From assembly GCA_964369465.1 (NCBI GenBank), contig CAYJEX010000007.1:1-64000 (forward strand): 64,000 bases of DNA. The letters are read 5' to 3'. This stretch comes from CAYJHC01 sp964369465 (lineage in GTDB: Bacteria; Bacillota; Clostridia; Peptostreptococcales; Anaerovoracaceae). The translations under genes were made by a program, and so were the position numbers. Each line of letters starts with the position of its first letter. Position 1 is the stretch's first letter. The notes below the pieces were generated by a model. That model saw only the letters and a list, made by a program, of their open reading frames with translations, searched no databases and was not told the DNA's origin. This document shows positions 9,601 to 17,446 of this stretch, in pieces.

Positions 9601-10113
9601 GAAATAAGATTTACTGATGGGCAAAAAATAGTAGTTGTTGGAATAATAAATAATGTACATTCATTTTTGACGAAAAAAAATGTAATGATGGCATATGTAG
9701 ATCTTGAAGATTTCACAGGAATAATGGAAATAATTGTATTTAATAGAACATACGAAAAATACCGAAACCTGCTTGAAAAAGAGAAAATAATTGTTATAAA
9801 TGGTACATTAAGTATTAGAGATGATGAGAATACGAAAATAATTGCAAATGAAATTTACAAATTAGAAGACGCTATAAATATTGCAGATAAACACTCGAGA
9901 ATATTAAAAGTTCGCTTATTAGAATCGAGTATGTTAAATGAATTGAAAGAAATACTAAAGAAGTACAAAGGTGAAAACGATGTTTTGATTTATTTGAATG
10001 ATGGCAAAATGATTAAGGTTACGGAAGAATTGAAAGTAAATTTAAGCCCAAAATTTCTAGAAGAAATTAAAATGTTTTTAGGAAACGAAAATGTAAAAAT
10101 GGATTATAAATAA
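6607..10113 (+). CDS. dnaE: DNA polymerase III alpha subunit DnaE
   Basis: This 1168-residue C-family replicative polymerase has its domains in the usual order. An N-terminal PHP domain begins FVHLHNHTEYSLLDGA with ITDHGT and NDVHYV. The palm contains GPGRGSAAGS and the catalytic triad motif PDIDIDF (about residue 402-408). Then come fingers with SLYRPGPMDSI and YQEQVMQI, a tandem helix-hairpin-helix region (LLGIKGIGES), and a C-terminal OB fold (VVVGIINNVHSFLTKK). Length is normal for DnaE1/DnaE3-type enzymes. It lacks the inserted exonuclease of PolC, so a separate PolC is expected elsewhere. It is followed after 19 bp by pfkA, a conserved Clostridia arrangement. Confidence 0.97.
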   Translation: MGFVHLHNHTEYSLLDGAARIKDIVAKAKELGMDSLAITDHGTMYGIVEFYLECQKQGIKPILGCEIYMAANSRHSKDYTTEKELSHLVLIAKNNEGYKNLIKIVSKAFIEGFYYKPRVDKELLKEYGEGIIALSACIAGEIPKKILKGDYEGAKTSALDMINIFGKDNFFIELQDHGLEEQIETNPQLVKLSKELGVGLVATNDVHYVNKSDSEAQDILLCIQTGKLIDDIDRMKFPNDEFYLKSEKEMRSIFANFPEACNNTAEIAKRCNIDLEFGKFKLPGYTSPNEMSNIEYLRELCNKGLENRYFSIENVSKEKKETINKRLEYELSVIEDMGYVEYFLVVWDFIDYAKKNGIMVGPGRGSAAGSIVAYVLKITDIDPLKYDLIFERFLNPERISMPDIDIDFCYERRQEVIDYVVEKYGKEKVSQIITFGTMKAKAGIRDVARVLKMEYKDADKLAKTIPNSLNITIDTALNISPEFKNKYEYDDKARKVIDLARSLEGVPRHASTHAAGVVIAKENIDEYVPLCVGEKGISTQLSMSNIEALGLVKMDFLGLRNLTIIRDTLDLIEKKHNKITELDKINLDDPKVFKTISDGNTQGIFQLESEGMTQFMKNLKPDCMEDIIAGISLYRPGPMDSISTYIENKRSPESIKYLHESLRPILSVTYGCLVYQEQVMQIVRDLAGYSYGRSDLVRRAMSKKKMDVMLKEKNNFIYGNDEEKIEGAIKKGVPEDVAEEIFNSMISFAEYAFNKSHAAAYALIGYHTAYLKTYYPLEFLAGVMTSVIGRPEQIAKYIRNAKDMGINILPPSVNYSELKFTVEEKCIRFGLLGIKGIGESVLESLIESRNNNVKFNDLEDFIEKIDTEKVTKKAIENLIKAGATDELNLNRAQSIASYEKIFKSVQSKKKKLMNDQIFLFEINEEATKKMTSNDDMVEVAPFSQEILCSMEKEMTGIYISSHPLDKYKNEIIKLATLKSEDILQEDTDEETENGIQEKEIRFTDGQKIVVVGIINNVHSFLTKKNVMMAYVDLEDFTGIMEIIVFNRTYEKYRNLLEKEKIIVINGTLSIRDDENTKIIANEIYKLEDAINIADKHSRILKVRLLESSMLNELKEILKKYKGENDVLIYLNDGKMIKVTEELKVNLSPKFLEEIKMFLGNENVKMDYK

Positions 10114-10132
10114 AAATACAGGAGTATAAGTT

Positions 10133-11095
10133 ATGAAAAAGATAGGGATATTGGCAAGTGGTGGAGATGCTCCAGGCATGAATGCTGCAATACGTGCTTT
10201 AGTTCGTGCTGGGTACTTTTCAGGATTTAATGTTGTAGGAATAAAAAGAGGCTATGAGGGTTTAATTGATGGCGATATTGTAAATATGGACTTGAGATCA
10301 GTAGGAGATATATTGCATAAAGGAGGAACAATATTAAAAACGTCGAGGAGCGAAAGGTTTATGACCAAAGAAGGTTTTGACACTGCGCTTAATAATCTAA
10401 AAATACATAGTATAGATTCTCTAGTTATTATTGGAGGGGAAGGCTCTTTGAAAGGAGCTTTGGCATTGTCAAAAAAAGATGTTCATTGCATTGTTCTTCC
10501 AGGTACGATAGATAATGATATGGGATATACAGATTATACTATAGGATTTGATACGGCAGTTAATACTGTCCTATCAGGAATATCAAATATAAGAGACACG
10601 GCCTCTTCTCATGGAAGAGCAACTTTGATAGAAGTTATGGGAAGGCATTGTGGAGATATTGCATTATATGCTGGAATTGCGGGAGGTGCTGACTATATAA
10701 TGATTCCTGAAGTTAATGTATGTATGGATGACGTTTGTAAAAAGCTATATGAGGGAAAACAACGAGGAAAAACACATAATATAATTATAAAAGCTGAGGG
10801 TGTTGACTTGGAAAATCAATTTATTTCTAATTGTATAATGAATAATATTGGACAAAAAACAAATATAGTTGTTTTGTCATATTTACAACGTGGAGGTTCT
10901 CCAACTGCAATGGATAGAATAAGAGCAAGCCTAATGGCAGTAAAAGCAATTAAACTTATTCAAAACCAAGAAAAATCATCAGCTGTAGGAATTAATGGAA
11001 GTGAAATAATACATATTCCCCTGGAAGAAGCTTCCCAAATAAAAAAACAAGCAGATTTAGAAAAGTTATCAATAATTGATATATTATCGAAATAG
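10133..11095 (+). CDS. pfkA: ATP-dependent 6-phosphofructokinase with Glu at position 103
   Basis: This 320-residue enzyme phosphorylates fructose 6-phosphate in glycolysis. Seen are the N-terminal ATP loop SGGDAPGMNAAIRALVRAG, the catalytic PGTIDND (catalytic Asp conserved), EVMGRHCGDIAL and QRGGSPTAMDR. Gly at positions 104 and in PGTIDND marks the ATP rather than pyrophosphate type. Odd points: the Mg-binding GGDGS is GGEGS here (Glu at residue 103, same numbering as Asp103 of E. coli PfkA), and the His of the usual GHIQRGGSP is Tyr (SYLQRGGSP). These changes could lower activity or mark a diverged paralogue. The ATG at 10133 has AGGAG upstream. Confidence 0.93.
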   Translation: MKKIGILASGGDAPGMNAAIRALVRAGYFSGFNVVGIKRGYEGLIDGDIVNMDLRSVGDILHKGGTILKTSRSERFMTKEGFDTALNNLKIHSIDSLVIIGGEGSLKGALALSKKDVHCIVLPGTIDNDMGYTDYTIGFDTAVNTVLSGISNIRDTASSHGRATLIEVMGRHCGDIALYAGIAGGADYIMIPEVNVCMDDVCKKLYEGKQRGKTHNIIIKAEGVDLENQFISNCIMNNIGQKTNIVVLSYLQRGGSPTAMDRIRASLMAVKAIKLIQNQEKSSAVGINGSEIIHIPLEEASQIKKQADLEKLSIIDILSK

Positions 11096-11189
11096 ATTTT
11101 CATTAAATATTATTTATGTATATTAGTAGAAACGATATCGATTTTGAGGTATAATATACTTTGTATGGCTAATATGGAGGAATAAAGAA

Positions 11190-11573
11190 TTGAATGTAAT
11201 GGTATGTGTTACTCAACAAAAATCATGCGATAGGTTAATAAGAGAAGGACAAAAATTATTAACTTCTAATAAGTCGGAATTGTATATAATTCATGTTGCG
11301 TCAAAAAAAAGCACGTTTTTAAACAGTGAGTCTGAAGTAGAAGCATTGGATTATTTGTATGAAAGAGCCCAAGAAATAGGGGCTAATTTAACTGTAATCA
11401 GAGCCAATAATGTAATGGAAACATTGGTTAATTTGGTTGGAAAAAATAAGATAAAACACGTAATTATGGGAACATCTGGAAAAGTAAGTAGAGAAGAAGG
11501 TCTAGTTGAAGCGTTTGTGCAAAAAATAGATGGAAAGGCAGAAATTACATTTGTTCCACCTGAGGGGAGCTAG
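11190..11573 (+). CDS. Universal-stress-protein-like (UspA/KdpD-type) protein, TTG start
   Basis: The 127-residue protein begins with a strand (NVMVCVTQQKSCDRLIREG) and ends with an HVIMGTSGK segment, the pattern of a USP alpha/beta fold with a nucleotide-binding G-x-S/T-G-like loop. The N-terminal VTQQKSCDRLI is close to the USP domain of KdpD sensor kinases, but no kinase follows. The start is taken as TTG at 11190, because GGAGG lies 9 bases before it while the next in-frame ATG (11199) is too far away. A TATAAT at 11150-11155 may be its -10 box, with no clear -35. A DUF308 gene follows 9 bp after its stop. Confidence 0.7.
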   Translation: MNVMVCVTQQKSCDRLIREGQKLLTSNKSELYIIHVASKKSTFLNSESEVEALDYLYERAQEIGANLTVIRANNVMETLVNLVGKNKIKHVIMGTSGKVSREEGLVEAFVQKIDGKAEITFVPPEGS

Positions 11574-11582
11574 GAGGTATAT

Positions 11583-12131
11583 ATGGGAATAATCACGTTA
11601 TTTACAGGAATGCTGGTAATATTATCTGGTATATTTGCAATTGCAAATACTGGGGGAACTTTTGCATCTATTGCATTTGTAATTGGATCAACTTTAGTCT
11701 TTTTAGGTGTAATAATGTTCACAGGATATTTTATGGGCAGAAAAAGACGAACAAAAGGAAAACACACATGGGTTTTGGTTGATGGAATAATGGGTATTTT
11801 CTTAGGTTCACTAATTTTAGGAAATTTAATTAACGCAGAAATTGTAATACCATATGTGTTGGGAGTATGGGTAATATATTCTGGTATTCTGAGGATTGTA
11901 GCTGCAACAGGAATAAATATAGAAGTTAAAAAAGTGAATTTTGCGGCAACAATGGGAATTGGAATACTTCTGGTGTTCGTAGGATCTTTAGCATTTTTCA
12001 ACCCTTCAATGGGTCTTCTTTCGTCTATGGAAATAATTGGGATGTTTATGATAGTACAAGGAATAGCTGCTGTTGAACTTGGAATAAATAGTCCTCATAC
12101 GAAAAGAAAATTAATCGATGATTACTCATAA
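11583..12131 (+). CDS. DUF308 (HdeD-like) membrane protein
   Basis: The 182-residue protein has about six hydrophobic segments in paired helices (starting IITLFTGMLVILSGIFAI), as in the DUF308/HdeD family. Each repeat carries Gly-rich helix ends such as GIFLGSLILG and VIYSGILRIV. HdeD proteins are implicated in acid tolerance in enterobacteria; the role in Firmicutes is unknown. AGGAGG at its front overlaps the stop of the UspA-like gene. Its last 14 bases overlap the next gene. Confidence 0.8.
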   Translation: MGIITLFTGMLVILSGIFAIANTGGTFASIAFVIGSTLVFLGVIMFTGYFMGRKRRTKGKHTWVLVDGIMGIFLGSLILGNLINAEIVIPYVLGVWVIYSGILRIVAATGINIEVKKVNFAATMGIGILLVFVGSLAFFNPSMGLLSSMEIIGMFMIVQGIAAVELGINSPHTKRKLIDDYS

Positions 12132-13320
12132 AGTTGAAGAAACATTTGATGTAATAATTATAGGGGCTGGTGCAGCAGGTTTAACTACAGCTGTTTCGAT
12201 ATTACGCGAAAAAAAAATCGCTAAAATTGCTTTAATTGATAAAAACAAAGTATTGGGAAAAAAATTGTATGCAACGGGTAATGGAAAATGTAATTTGACA
12301 AACATGAAATGTTCGAGTGCTAACAGTACGCTTGCATTTTTCAACTCAATTGGATTACTAACAAAGGAAAAAGATGAAGGAAGAATTTATCCATATTCTG
12401 AGCAAGCAAAAGATGTGGTTGAAGTCTTTAGACAGCAACTAAATAATAAGAATGTAAAAATTGCTTTAGATTCAAAAGTTACGAATGTAAAGAAAACCAA
12501 TGGAGAGTTTATTGTAGAATATTTGGACTCAACTACTAATATATATAAACAATTAAAAGGAAACAACCTAGTAATTGCTACAGGAGGGAAAGCGTCCCCA
12601 ATATATGGAACTACAGGGGATGGATATATATTTGCAAAAGAATTTGGACACGCAATAACTTCTCTCGCACCTGCATTAACGCCAATAGAGTCGTTAGAAG
12701 AACTAGGAAGTATAAAGGGAGTTAGATCTAATTGCTTGTTGAAAGTATGTAAAAATGAAGAAACAATACATGAGGAATACGGGCAGGTTCAATTTATGGA
12801 GTATGGCATTTCAGGAATCGTATCGTTAAATTGTAGCCAATTTATAGAAAAAGATACAACATTATATACTCTTAAAATTGATTTTTTGCCCAACTTAACA
12901 AGTTCGCAGGTTGAAAAAATCCTATCTGAAAAAAAGAACATAAACAATTTAATGGCAAGACACCTACTTTTATCTGTTGTAAATGAAAACATTGCAGTTA
13001 AAATTTTCGATAGAAGTGAAATTGATTATAATAAACCAGCAAATATAGTAACACAAAATGAGATTGAGAAAGTCGCAAATGAATTGAAAAACTTTACACT
13101 TTCAATCAAAGGGCTTAAAGGATGGAAAGAGGCGCAAATTACTAAGGGTGGAGTTCTATTGGACGATATTGAGATGAAGAGTATGGAATCAAAACTTGTT
13201 GATAATTTGTATTTTGTAGGAGAAATATTAAACTTACAAGGTCCAAGTGGTGGATATAACTTGCAAATTGCATGGGAAACAGGAATTGGTGCAGGAAAAA
13301 GTATACTAAAAAAAATATAA
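12118..13320 (+). CDS. FAD-dependent oxidoreductase of the BaiN / HI0933 (YhiN) family
   Basis: This is a 400-residue flavoprotein. Its N terminus has the dinucleotide-binding motif VIIIGAGAAGLTTAVSIL. Next comes the family-specific KKLYATGNGKCNLTN, then LVIATGGKASPIYGTTGDGY and, at the C terminus, GEILNLQGPSGGYNLQIAW, which closes the FAD site. The closest described relative is BaiN, proposed to reduce bile acid intermediates; most members have no known substrate. The gene overlaps the DUF308 gene by 14 bp and lacks a strong ribosome binding site, so translational coupling is likely. Confidence 0.9.
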   Translation: MITHKVEETFDVIIIGAGAAGLTTAVSILREKKIAKIALIDKNKVLGKKLYATGNGKCNLTNMKCSSANSTLAFFNSIGLLTKEKDEGRIYPYSEQAKDVVEVFRQQLNNKNVKIALDSKVTNVKKTNGEFIVEYLDSTTNIYKQLKGNNLVIATGGKASPIYGTTGDGYIFAKEFGHAITSLAPALTPIESLEELGSIKGVRSNCLLKVCKNEETIHEEYGQVQFMEYGISGIVSLNCSQFIEKDTTLYTLKIDFLPNLTSSQVEKILSEKKNINNLMARHLLLSVVNENIAVKIFDRSEIDYNKPANIVTQNEIEKVANELKNFTLSIKGLKGWKEAQITKGGVLLDDIEMKSMESKLVDNLYFVGEILNLQGPSGGYNLQIAWETGIGAGKSILKKI

Positions 13321-13356
13321 AAATAGTTTATAATATAAAATCTTAAGGAGGAAAAA

Positions 13357-14790
13357 ATGTTTACGAGTGTAGCGGAGGCAAAAAATTATATTGGGAAAAA
13401 TCATATTAAAATGATTGACTTTATGATGATTGATATTGATGGAAGATGGAGACACCTTACTATTCCAGTAGAAAGATTTGATGATGATGTTTTTGAATTT
13501 GGTATTGGCTTTGATGGTAGTAATTATGGTTTTGCACCTGTAGAAAAAAGCGATATGGTTTTTGTACCAGATATAACATCTGCATGCATAGATCCATTTA
13601 TGGAAAACAAAACATTACTTATGATAGGGGATGTAAAAGTTATTTCTGTTGGAAAAAATTCAGATTTTGATCAAGACCCTAGGAATGTATCGAAACATGC
13701 GGAAGAATATTTAAAAGAAACTGGGATAGCAGATGAATATAGAATTGGCCCAGAATTTGAGTTTCATGTTTTCGATCATGTTAGCTACTCAACAGCTCCA
13801 AATTCATCAGGATTTTTGGTGGATTCGGTTGAGGCAGAATGGAACAAAGGAAAAAGTGATATTCCCAATTTAGGATATAAAATGGCACATAAAGGTGGCT
13901 ACCATATGGCGCCTCCACAAGATGTACTATACGATTACAGGAGTAGAGTTTGTATGCTTATGGAAGAACTTGGTGTTGGAGTTAAATATCATCATCATGA
14001 AGTCGGAGGGCCAGGACAATTGGAAATTGAAGTAGAGTTTGGCGGTTTAACTGAAATGGCAGATAAAACTATGCTTTCGAAATACATAATTAAGAGACAA
14101 GCAATTCAAGAAGGAAGAACAGCCACATTTATGCCTAAACCACTATATCAAGAAGCGGGAAATGGTATGCATGTTCATATGCATTTGTTTAAAAATGGAG
14201 AACCTATCTTTTACGATAAAGATGGATACTCACAGCTTTCCAAAGAAGCCCTATGGTTTATCGGAGGAGTATTAAAACATATGCATGCATTATGTGCGTT
14301 TACAAATCCTAGCACAAATTCATTTAAAAGACTTGTACCAGGGTATGAAGCACCAGTTACAATAGGTTTTGCAACTGCAAATAGAAGTTCTGTTATTAGA
14401 ATTCCTGCGTATGCAAAATCACCGGATAAAAAAAGATTTGAAGTGCGAAATGTTGATGGAACGTGTAATCCTTATTATGCATATGCATCAATACTTATGG
14501 CAGGGATAGATGGTATTAAAAACAAAATTGACCCTGTTAAAGAAGGTTACGGACCGTATGATATAAATATGTATACATTGACAGAAGAAGAAAAGAAAAA
14601 AATAAAATCACTTCCTACATCTCTTGAAGAAGCATTAGAAGCATTAGAAAATGACTATGAATTCTTAACAGAGGGCGGAGTTTTTCCTGAAAGATTAATT
14701 AAAATTTGGATTGAAAGAAAAAGAAATGATTTAAAACTTCATGATAATATGCCTACACCTATGGAATATGATATGTATTATGATTTGTAA
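13357..14790 (+). CDS. glnA: Type I glutamine synthetase
   Basis: The 477-residue enzyme condenses glutamate, ammonia and ATP to glutamine. Visible motifs are FDGSNYGFAPVEKSDM (a variant of the usual FDGSS), GPEFEFHVF, GGPGQLEIEVEF, EAGNGMHVHMHL, the ATP-site RSSVIRIPAYAKSP and the flexible-loop/metal region RFEVRNVDGTCNPYYAYAS. At the place of the adenylylation motif NLYDLP of GSI-beta enzymes it has INMYTLTEEE, so adenylylation control is not expected. AAGGAGG precedes the ATG by 6 bases. A strong hairpin terminator follows. Confidence 0.95.
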   Translation: MFTSVAEAKNYIGKNHIKMIDFMMIDIDGRWRHLTIPVERFDDDVFEFGIGFDGSNYGFAPVEKSDMVFVPDITSACIDPFMENKTLLMIGDVKVISVGKNSDFDQDPRNVSKHAEEYLKETGIADEYRIGPEFEFHVFDHVSYSTAPNSSGFLVDSVEAEWNKGKSDIPNLGYKMAHKGGYHMAPPQDVLYDYRSRVCMLMEELGVGVKYHHHEVGGPGQLEIEVEFGGLTEMADKTMLSKYIIKRQAIQEGRTATFMPKPLYQEAGNGMHVHMHLFKNGEPIFYDKDGYSQLSKEALWFIGGVLKHMHALCAFTNPSTNSFKRLVPGYEAPVTIGFATANRSSVIRIPAYAKSPDKKRFEVRNVDGTCNPYYAYASILMAGIDGIKNKIDPVKEGYGPYDINMYTLTEEEKKKIKSLPTSLEEALEALENDYEFLTEGGVFPERLIKIWIERKRNDLKLHDNMPTPMEYDMYYDL

Positions 14791-14824
14791 AATATAACAA
14801 AAATAAGAATTTAAATTTTCGAAG

Positions 14825-14863
14825 AAAAAAAGTCTAAGCAAATAGGTGCATTAGACTTTTTTT
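14825..14863. terminator. Bidirectional terminator between glnA and the GNAT gene
   Basis: A perfect 13-bp inverted repeat has arms at 14825-14837 and 14851-14863, with an A-run on the left arm and a T-run on the right. It therefore ends with a U-tract on either strand. It lies between the convergent glnA and acetyltransferase genes. Confidence 0.9.
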
Positions 14864-14941
14864 GTTTTTAACAATAATACTTATAGACACAACTAGATAT
14901 ATCATGTATATGAGGGAATTACAATTTTTCCGATTATCAGT

Positions 14942-15595
14942 TTAAGTATTTTTTGGAAATCGAATCATATATGTGTTTTCAAACCAATTATGCTTTGATT
15001 TGGTAGTGGTAAAATATTCAAAACCATGTTTTGTATAAAAATCAATATCTTCTTTTGTATTTGTGAATAATGCAAGCGGAATTTTTGTTAAATCACTTTC
15101 TTCGCATACTTTTTTCATAATTTTCGAGCCATGCCCTTTCCCTTGGTGAAGTTGGTGTACGCCAAAGAAATCAACATAAATATGTGGCATAGGAAGTTTG
15201 ATTTCAGATTCCAAAAACTCTATCTCGTCAAATGCTTCTTCTCTAAGAAGGATTTCTTCTTCTGTTAAATTGTTTAGTGCTGTTAAGTAAGCTTCTTGTT
15301 TTAACGCGTTCTTTAGATTGTTCGGATTGTTCCAAAAATTCTCGTCTTTGATTAGCATCAAACATATGGCTTCGTTAATTTCGTTGTCTAAAGAATATGT
15401 GTTTCCATTTTCTATATATACCCACAAGTATAACGATAGAGTGACTTTCAAAGCGGCTAATCTTCTCTCTTTATTTACAAACAAGTTGTTCACCTTGGGA
15501 TAATTTTCAAATGCAGAAAATAATGTGTTAAGGGTTCTATTGTATTCTTGAGGCTTCACCTTATAAAGGCCATTAATTTCAAATTTCTTACTCAT
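14942..15595 (-). CDS. GNAT-family N-acetyltransferase
   Basis: The start chosen is the ATG at 15595, because AAAGGAGA lies just upstream (15604-15610); an upstream in-frame extension to 15724 has no such site. The 217-residue product has the acetyl-CoA loop HQGKGHGSKIMKKVC (Q/R-x-x-G-x-G) preceded by the strand PHIYVDFFGVH and followed by IPLALFTNTKEDIDFYTKHGF, the usual end of a GNAT fold. The acceptor is unknown. It stands alone on the minus strand, convergent to glnA and divergent from the Bax-inhibitor-like gene. Confidence 0.85.
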   Translation of the reverse strand: MSKKFEINGLYKVKPQEYNRTLNTLFSAFENYPKVNNLFVNKERRLAALKVTLSLYLWVYIENGNTYSLDNEINEAICLMLIKDENFWNNPNNLKNALKQEAYLTALNNLTEEEILLREEAFDEIEFLESEIKLPMPHIYVDFFGVHQLHQGKGHGSKIMKKVCEESDLTKIPLALFTNTKEDIDFYTKHGFEYFTTTKSKHNWFENTYMIRFPKNT

Positions 15596-15830
15596 AATAA
15601 TTATCTCCTTTATAAATATAATACTATGTTTTTTTGTGTATGGGAAGTGAGTATTATTTTTGATATGTACAAAACAGTATAACTTGACACACCTAAGTGA
15701 ATTTGATATGTGATTTATAAACAAATGTTTTTTTATTTATTTGCCTTGCTATTTAATTTGAATAAGTATAATGTTATAATTAAATATGATATTTCGAATT
15801 GTTGTATAATTTTGTGAAGGAGAATGAAAA

Positions 15831-16562
15831 ATGCAAACAAATACAAATAATCCATTTATAAAGAACATTACTGTTGGAAATGCAAGTCAAGGAGCTTCTG
15901 TTTCTACTTACGCAGGAGTGTCTGCAAAGTTAATTTTCTTTTTCTTATGTACTGGAATTGGCGTGTCAGCTTACTTTATGTTTCCAATTCCATGGGGGCA
16001 AGAAGCTTTCTATATGGCGGGATCGGCAGCAATTGCTATTGTAACATCGATTTTATGTTACAGAAAACCAGAAGTAACACCAATTGCAGGAACAATATTT
16101 ACTTTGTCACAAGGATATATCGTTGGATATTTATGTGATGAGTATTCTAGGATGTATTATGGAATTGTTCCATTGGCATTAGGGGTTACATTTACAGTAG
16201 TGATAGCTATGCTTATTCTATATGGAACAAAAATAATCAAGGTGGGAAGAAAATTCAGAACAGTGGTTTCTACTTTGTTTTTTGCAAGTATATTAATTGG
16301 CCTAGTTACATTTGCAAGTTCTTTTTTTACACCTGTTATATCAGATCTATTATTTGGAGATACGGTATTTGGTCTACTAATATCCATTGCGTTTGTTGTT
16401 ATAGCAACGCTTAACTTAGCAGTAGATTTTGACAATATTGTATATGGAGTTAACAATCGTACTGAAAAAAAATTCGAATGGATATACGCGTTTGGACTTG
16501 CTACAACTGTAGTCATTTTATTCATTAGGATTTTATCGTTAATATCAAGGTTTAGAAATTAA
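15831..16562 (+). CDS. Bax inhibitor-1/YccA-like membrane protein (PF12811 type)
   Basis: This 243-residue protein has about seven transmembrane segments. The hydrophilic N terminus contains NPFIKN, helices start near residue 30, and a CYRKPEVTPIAGTIFTLSQG stretch follows. Near the C terminus comes LAVDFDNIVYGVNNRTEKKFEW, then YAFGLATTVVILFIRILSL. This last region is the family's hallmark. Members are thought to be membrane channels or leak proteins, but their function in bacteria is not settled. The ATG has AAGGAG upstream. Confidence 0.85.
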   Translation: MQTNTNNPFIKNITVGNASQGASVSTYAGVSAKLIFFFLCTGIGVSAYFMFPIPWGQEAFYMAGSAAIAIVTSILCYRKPEVTPIAGTIFTLSQGYIVGYLCDEYSRMYYGIVPLALGVTFTVVIAMLILYGTKIIKVGRKFRTVVSTLFFASILIGLVTFASSFFTPVISDLLFGDTVFGLLISIAFVVIATLNLAVDFDNIVYGVNNRTEKKFEWIYAFGLATTVVILFIRILSLISRFRN

Positions 16563-16633
16563 TTTTAAAATTATTTATATTTTCAGATAAAATATTGCAT
16601 AAGATTATTTTTTATGTATTTTTGCCAAAATTA

Positions 16634-16663
16634 TTGACTATCTATTCTATTTAGTAGTATAAT
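16634..16663 (+). promoter_or_regulatory. Sigma-A-type promoter of tRNA-Leu
   Basis: TTGACT (16634-16639) and TATAAT (16658-16663) are separated by 18 bp, with the tRNA beginning 13 bp later. This is a near-consensus vegetative promoter placed where a tRNA promoter is expected. Confidence 0.75.
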
Positions 16664-16676
16664 ATCCATTGTATAT

Positions 16677-16763
16677 GCCGGCATGATGGAATTGGCAGAC
16701 GTGCGGGATTCAAAATCCCGTGGTGGCAACACCGTGTGGGTTCGACCCCCACTGCCGGCACCA
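16677..16763 (+). tRNA. tRNA-Leu, anticodon CAA
   Basis: The 87-base sequence folds as a class II tRNA. The 7-bp acceptor stem is GCCGGCA with TGCCGGC, and the anticodon stem CGGGA/TCCCG holds the loop TTCAAAA (anticodon CAA, reads UUG). The long variable arm is GGTG-GCAA-CACC, the T arm is GTGGG-TTCGACC-CCCAC, and the 3' CCA is encoded. Its length and long variable arm fit tRNA-Leu. It precedes yajC by 40 bp, and the two may share a transcript because no terminator lies between them. Confidence 0.97.
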
Positions 16764-16803
16764 GTACTCGAGAAAAATTATTTAATATAAGGAGGAATAT
16801 ATT

Positions 16804-17232
16804 ATGAATCAAATAATGACTTTTTTACCACTGATTTTAATCTTCCTGGTTATGTATTTTTTGCTAATCAGGCCACAAAAAAAGAGGGAAAAACAAGTAC
16901 AAACAATGAGAAACGCTTTAACAGTAGGAGATGAAATAATCACTATCGGCGGAATTTGTGGAAAAATTGTTAAAGTCAAAGAGGAGTCTATAGTAATTCA
17001 AGTTGGCGCAGATAAAGTGAAATTTGAAATGATGAGATGGGCTGTTTCGAAAGTTGTTACTCCAGCAGCTAGACCACAAGTAACAGAAGTGGTAGAAGAG
17101 GATAGCGAAGAGGCGGTTGCAGCAAAACCTAAAAAAATGAAAAAAGCTGCACCTAAAGCAGATGTAGAAGAGCCTGCAGAGGAAGCTCCTGCAAAAAAGA
17201 GAACTTCTAAAAAAGATGTAGATGCAGAGTAA
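16804..17232 (+). CDS. yajC: Preprotein translocase subunit YajC with long charged tail
   Basis: The 142-residue protein has one N-terminal transmembrane helix (about residues 5-22) ending in the family motif FLLIRPQKKREKQ. A small domain follows with LTVGDEIITIGGICGKIV and VKFEMMRWAVSKV. It is the accessory SecDF partner in the membrane. The last 50 residues or so are an extra Ala/Lys/Glu-rich tail (for example EEPAEEAPAKKRTSKK) beyond the usual length of about 90-100. AAGGAGG precedes the ATG. A strong terminator follows, so it is not in the same unit as secDF. Confidence 0.93.
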   Translation: MNQIMTFLPLILIFLVMYFLLIRPQKKREKQVQTMRNALTVGDEIITIGGICGKIVKVKEESIVIQVGADKVKFEMMRWAVSKVVTPAARPQVTEVVEEDSEEAVAAKPKKMKKAAPKADVEEPAEEAPAKKRTSKKDVDAE

Positions 17233-17253
17233 TTCTTTTAACTTCGTAAATAG

Positions 17254-17298
17254 AAACAACAAATAATGTCGCAATTATTTGTTGTTTTTTTATTTTTT
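17254..17298 (+). terminator. Rho-independent terminator after yajC
   Basis: A perfect 14-bp stem (17254-17267 with 17274-17287) around the loop GTCGCA is followed by a long T-run to about 17298. The rest of the gap up to secDF (17299-17446) is AT-rich with a TATAAT at 17404-17409 but no clear -35 box. Confidence 0.93.
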
Positions 17299-17446
17299 TG
17301 TATATAGGCTATTTATTTTAATTTCCAACATATTTACTTGTTTATTTTCCAGAAAAATAGTAGAATATAAGGTAGATTATAAATCAAAGCACATAGTAAT
17401 TCGTATAATACTAAAAGAACAATTTATATTTTGAGGATGAAATAAT

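Noticed and set aside
11570..12001. A 143-codon frame antisense to the DUF308 gene
   Set aside because: Low-complexity Ile/Pro-rich product, opposite a well-supported membrane protein gene; no matching operon context.
15596..15724. N-terminal extension of the GNAT protein to 260 residues
   Set aside because: The extension lies upstream of the ribosome binding site and is intergenic in composition.
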